Assembly: GCA_029883965.1 (NCBI GenBank)
Contig: JAOUIN010000088.1
Coordinates: forward strand, 1 to 8,904
DNA from: Betaproteobacteria bacterium
GTDB lineage: Bacteria; Pseudomonadota; Gammaproteobacteria; Burkholderiales; SG8-41
Direction: 5' to 3'
DNA: 8,904 nt
Below, one piece after another: positions 5,941-8,904 of the stretch; the stretch's first letter is position 1, and each line of letters opens with the position of its first letter. A program made the position numbers and the translations under genes. The notes beneath the pieces are model-generated. The model saw nothing but the letters and a program-made list of their open reading frames with translations. It had not been told where the DNA came from and did no database searches.

Positions 5941-6966
5941 CTACAGCGCCTGCAGCGACTCCACCACTTTCCGATCAACGACGATCCCTTCCTTGCGCCG
6001 GCGCTCGCGTTCGCGCCTCGCCCGCTCGGACGGAATGCGAATCTCATCCACACCCGGCTGTCGCGGAGTCGCCTTGATCTGCCGCACATACTCCGACATC
6101 TGTTTCTTGAATTCGCCGCCCGGCAGCATCACGTCGGGGTCAACCGCCCAGAACAGAAAACCGTAATCGCGCACCTGGCCCTTGGCAAGCCCCGCGCCTG
6201 CAAGTATTCCGAGGGCCTGGATCGCAAACGACAAACCGTAACCCTTGTGCCCGCCGAAGGGCGCCACGCCGCCCTTGAGCACGGCGCCCGCATCTGTCGA
6301 CGGCTGGCCATGCTCGTCGAAGCCGACGCCATCTGGCAGCGGTTCCTTGAGGTGCGCATGTAACATGACTTCGCCCCACATGAATGAGGCGGTGCCCATA
6401 TCGAAAATTACCGGTCCCTCCTCGGACGGAAATCCGAAACAGATGGGATTGGTGCCCAGCATCGGCTTGGCTGCGCCCGGCGGCAGCACGCGCGGGTGCG
6501 CGCTGGACGCGTGAAACGCCACCAGTCCCTCGCGTACGATCTTCTCGACGAAATAGGCGTTACGCCCGCTGTAGTAGCTGTTGTACGCGCCGACTGACGC
6601 CATGCCGGCCGACTTCGCCTTCTTGATCGCCACCTCAGCCGCGCGGTACGCGGCGATGTAGCCCACGTTGTTGCCACCGTCGAGCAGCGCCGACACCGGC
6701 GTCTCGCGCACGATTTTCACCGGCGTGCGGTCACGCCGGGTTTTTTCGTCGCCTGCAATCGCCAATATCCGCGGCAATCCGGCAAAGCGGTAACCGCACA
6801 AGGCATTGTCAACCAGCTGGTCGACAATGATGCGTGCGTCCTCGCCGCTATAGCCCACCCGCTCCAGCGCCTGCTGGCCGAGTGCCGTCGCCGCTTCCGG
6901 CGTGAGTCGTACGGTATCGGGGCGATCCGCATCAAGCAGGCCTGTGCCCGCGGTCTGAGTCTGCAT
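5941..6966 (-). CDS. Ldh2-family (malate/L-lactate/ureidoglycolate dehydrogenase-like) oxidoreductase with altered active-site positions
   Basis: The 341-residue length and several blocks match the Ldh2 family of NAD(P)-dependent 2-hydroxyacid or imine reductases. These are LLDGGNNVGYIAA near 95-106, AHPRVLPPG (156-164), LGTNPICFGFP (170-180), FDMGTASF (188-195) and GGHKGYGLSF (238-247). The family's SHG motif aligns with R-F-A-G (60-63), so its His is Ala62. The NSxHFG motif aligns with N-S-Y-Y-S-G (129-134), so that His is Tyr132. The cofactor-side blocks are intact. It is therefore either a subfamily with different chemistry or a non-dehydrogenase. The C-terminus (315-327) is rich in Arg and Glu. 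The ATG at 6966 has a strong AGGAGG about 7 bases upstream. It lies 154 bases downstream of the acyl-CoA synthetase gene on the same strand and may be co-transcribed with it. Confidence 0.9.
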   Translation of the reverse strand: MQTQTAGTGLLDADRPDTVRLTPEAATALGQQALERVGYSGEDARIIVDQLVDNALCGYRFAGLPRILAIAGDEKTRRDRTPVKIVRETPVSALLDGGNNVGYIAAYRAAEVAIKKAKSAGMASVGAYNSYYSGRNAYFVEKIVREGLVAFHASSAHPRVLPPGAAKPMLGTNPICFGFPSEEGPVIFDMGTASFMWGEVMLHAHLKEPLPDGVGFDEHGQPSTDAGAVLKGGVAPFGGHKGYGLSFAIQALGILAGAGLAKGQVRDYGFLFWAVDPDVMLPGGEFKKQMSEYVRQIKATPRQPGVDEIRIPSERARRERERRRKEGIVVDRKVVESLQAL

Positions 6967-7091
6967 ATCAACTTCCTCCTGTAATTGCGGCCCGCTTCGC
7001 GCGAACCTTTTCTGCTACTGCTACTGCGGCTGCAGGCCCGCATGCCTGATGATCGTGGGGTAACGCGCGGTCTTCAACATGGCGGGCGGGT

Positions 7092-7110
7092 GTGCGCTGC
7101 GCCGGCGCAC
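7092..7110 (-). terminator. GC hairpin between the acyl-CoA synthetase and Ldh2-like genes
   Basis: GTGCGC (7092-7097) and GCGCAC (7105-7110) form a 6-bp stem with a 7-base loop, beginning about 10 bases downstream of the acyl-CoA synthetase stop on the minus strand. No U-tract follows. The rest of the 154-base gap shows only a short TGCTAC-type repeat near 7012-7027 and the Ldh2 ribosome site. Confidence 0.25.
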
Positions 7111-7120
7111 CGGATTCATC

Positions 7121-8904
7121 TTATCCCGCACTGTCTCCGGCAGCCGCCGACCGGATCAGCAACGCATCGACCACGCGTAAGCCCCGTTCCAGAACCATCA
7201 GCGGGTTCACATCCAGCTCCGCGATATGCGCACCGTGATCGTGCGCGAACCACGAGCAGCGCACGATGCAATCGACCAGCGCGTCGATGTCGGCTGCAGG
7301 TTTGCCGCGCACGCCCTCGAGCATGCGGTAGCCGCGCAGCTCGCGCAGCATGTCGCGCGCGTCGGACGCTGTGACCGGCGGCACCCGGTAGGTCACGTCA
7401 CGCAGCACTTCGACGTAGATTCCGCCCAGCGCTACGGCAAGAATCGGGCCGAAGACCGGATCACGGACCACCCCGATCATCATTTCCACACCGGCAGGCA
7501 CCATTTCCTGCACCAGCACACCGCTGATGCGCGCGTCGCTTTTGTAACGCTGTGCCGCGTCGACCACCAGCGCGTAGGCGATGCGCACCTCCTGTTCCGT
7601 GGTCAGGCCCAGGCGTATTGCCCCGGCCTCGGTCTTGTGCGCAATGTCGGGCGACTCGACCTTGAGCGCCACCGCACCGCCGATCGCGCGCGCGTGGGCA
7701 ACGGCCTCGTCCGCGCTGGCAGCCAAATGCTCCGCCGGGACAGGCAGCCCGTAATCCGCCAGCAGTGATTTGCTCACGCGCTCGCTGAGCGCGCCCGCAG
7801 CAGCGGCCTTCAGTTTCGCTGCGACCGCGGCCACGTTCACCCCCGCCGGCCGCACCGGCGCCGGCTGCGCACGTCGCTGGTCGAGGAATTCTCGATAAGC
7901 AATTGCCGCACATACCGCCTTGAGTCCGTCCACGGTGTTGCGATAGGCAGCGGCACCCTTGGCCACCAGCACATCCACGTTCAGGGTCTCGTCGTCATTG
8001 CAGCCGCCGGTCAGCAGCATGACCAGCGGCTTGGTTCCGTCGCGCGAGAGCGCCGCCGCATGTTCCAGATCCGCCTTATTGGTAAACGTGAACACCGGCA
8101 TCATGACGTCCACGTTCGCGTCTTCGGTGATGATCTCCAGCGCCTTGCGGAATATTTCGGGCTGGCCGGTTGCGAGCGAGGTCATGTCCGTCGGATTGCC
8201 GACCTTGCCGTAACCCGGAATCAATTCTGCGAGCCGCGCATCCGTGGTCGCGGTGTAGTTTTCCCAGCTCAGGCCCAGATGCGTACCGACATCGGCCATC
8301 TGCACGACGTTGCCGCCGGAAAGCGACATGGACGCCGCACGCCGGCCTTTGGGCAGGCGCTTATTGCGCAGCACGATGGCGCGCTCATAGAGCTCGTTAC
8401 AGTCCTGCACCCGGATCACGCCGAACTGATCACAAACTGCGCTGAACACATCGTCCGAGCCGGTAATTGCGCCGGTGTGGGAAGCAGCCGCGCGCCTGCC
8501 TGCGTCCGTCAGACCGAACTTGAGGACGATCAGCGGCTTTTCACGTTCGGCAGCAAGCTGCGCGAGTTCGAGGAACTGCGCGCCGTCACGCACGGCTTCC
8601 AGCGCCATCATCACCACATCGGTGCGCTCACCCTCGATCATGAAGCGCGCGAAATCGATCACACTCAGATCGGCCTCGTTACCGCAGCTCGCCTGATAGC
8701 TCATGTGCACGCCGGCTTTCACCGCGCGCCACATGATGTTGGTCTGACCGAGTCCGCCGCTCTGGCTGACCAGGCCGACATTGCCGGCGGGCTGCGTAAG
8801 ATTGGACACGGCAAACCCGCCCGTCATCGAGAAGCGGTCGACGAAGTTCACCGGTCCGTTGCAGTTAGGCCCCATCACGCGCAGTCCGCTTTCCTGGGCG
8901 AACT
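7121..8904 (-). CDS. NDP-forming acyl-CoA synthetase (acetate-CoA ligase ADP-forming family), N-terminus cut by the window edge
   Basis: The 593 visible residues start inside the CoA-binding domain (AQESGLRVMGPNCNG) and run to a TAA at 7121-7123. Next come the two succinyl-CoA-ligase-like domains, with GLVSQSGGLGQ and the segment GRRAAASHTGAITG. The His in SHTGA (codon 8477-8479) aligns with the phospho-histidine of succinyl-CoA synthetase, an inference from motif similarity. After a linker, the last roughly 220 residues form an ATP-grasp domain. It opens LSERVSKSLLADYGLPVP, carries ALKVESPDIAHKTEAGA with the nucleotide-binding Lys, and ends IAELDVNPLMVLERG. These alpha-beta fused enzymes join an organic acid to CoA with ATP hydrolysis to ADP, reversibly. 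The substrate is not readable. It precedes the Ldh2-like gene and may serve the same organic-acid pathway as the receptor gene. Confidence 0.92.
   Translation of the reverse strand, partial: FAQESGLRVMGPNCNGPVNFVDRFSMTGGFAVSNLTQPAGNVGLVSQSGGLGQTNIMWRAVKAGVHMSYQASCGNEADLSVIDFARFMIEGERTDVVMMALEAVRDGAQFLELAQLAAEREKPLIVLKFGLTDAGRRAAASHTGAITGSDDVFSAVCDQFGVIRVQDCNELYERAIVLRNKRLPKGRRAASMSLSGGNVVQMADVGTHLGLSWENYTATTDARLAELIPGYGKVGNPTDMTSLATGQPEIFRKALEIITEDANVDVMMPVFTFTNKADLEHAAALSRDGTKPLVMLLTGGCNDDETLNVDVLVAKGAAAYRNTVDGLKAVCAAIAYREFLDQRRAQPAPVRPAGVNVAAVAAKLKAAAAGALSERVSKSLLADYGLPVPAEHLAASADEAVAHARAIGGAVALKVESPDIAHKTEAGAIRLGLTTEQEVRIAYALVVDAAQRYKSDARISGVLVQEMVPAGVEMMIGVVRDPVFGPILAVALGGIYVEVLRDVTYRVPPVTASDARDMLRELRGYRMLEGVRGKPAADIDALVDCIVRCSWFAHDHGAHIAELDVNPLMVLERGLRVVDALLIRSAAAGDSAG

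Noticed and set aside
7012..7030. Short TGCTAC-type repeat as a microsatellite or phase-variation tract
   Set aside because: Only two to three imperfect units, outside any coding frame; likely chance.
1..8904. tRNA-Sec, other RNA genes, CRISPR array, IS ends or prophage genes
   Set aside because: Scanned by eye on both strands; no cloverleaf, regularly spaced repeats, transposase or integrase motifs were seen, though a small RNA cannot be excluded without computation.

Overview
The window is GC-rich, densely coded DNA from a proteobacterium. A Bug/TctC-type periplasmic solute receptor and the overall gene content suggest a betaproteobacterium (Burkholderiales-like), but nothing here fixes the taxon. 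There are eight protein genes, two of them cut by the window ends, and no rRNA, tRNA, CRISPR array or insertion sequence was seen.

The main result is that two neighbouring, unrelated minus-strand genes each carry one in-frame UGA exactly where a redox-active cysteine is expected, and each UGA is followed by a stem-loop that fits the bacterial SECIS pattern. They are best read as selenoprotein genes. The first (308-2053) is a 581-residue UGSC-family protein with Sec at residue 107 in a GC-U-GSC motif, continuing into a long C-terminal module of unknown function. The second (2583-3353) is a 256-residue glutaredoxin-DinB fusion with Sec at residue 16, so the glutaredoxin CxxC is UxxC. A conventional gene caller would split the first gene in two and would cut the redox centre off the second. 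No selA, selB, selC or selD is visible, so the organism must encode these elsewhere if the reading is right.

Layout: 1-2053 (minus) is the UGSC selenoprotein gene, translationally coupled by an 8-base overlap to a CinA/PncC-like amidohydrolase gene that runs off the left edge. 2054-2293 is an AT-rich divergent intergenic region. 2294-2533 (plus) is a small putative lipoprotein. 2583-3353 (minus) is the seleno-glutaredoxin-DinB gene. 3354-3498 is a divergent intergenic region with two adjacent dyads over a candidate promoter. 3499-4671 (plus) is an MFS transporter. 4672-4867 holds a hairpin and a tandem 10-bp repeat. 4868-5848 (plus) is the Bug/TctC receptor. Convergent to it, 5941-6966 (minus) is an Ldh2-family oxidoreductase whose two usual active-site histidine positions are substituted, and 7121 to the right edge (minus) is an NDP-forming acyl-CoA synthetase.

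The right half looks like a catabolic set for an organic acid: a receptor, an NAD(P)-dependent oxidoreductase-like protein and an acyl-CoA ligase. The left half is a redox/selenoprotein neighbourhood. The two halves need not be functionally linked; the substrates of all these proteins cannot be read from sequence.
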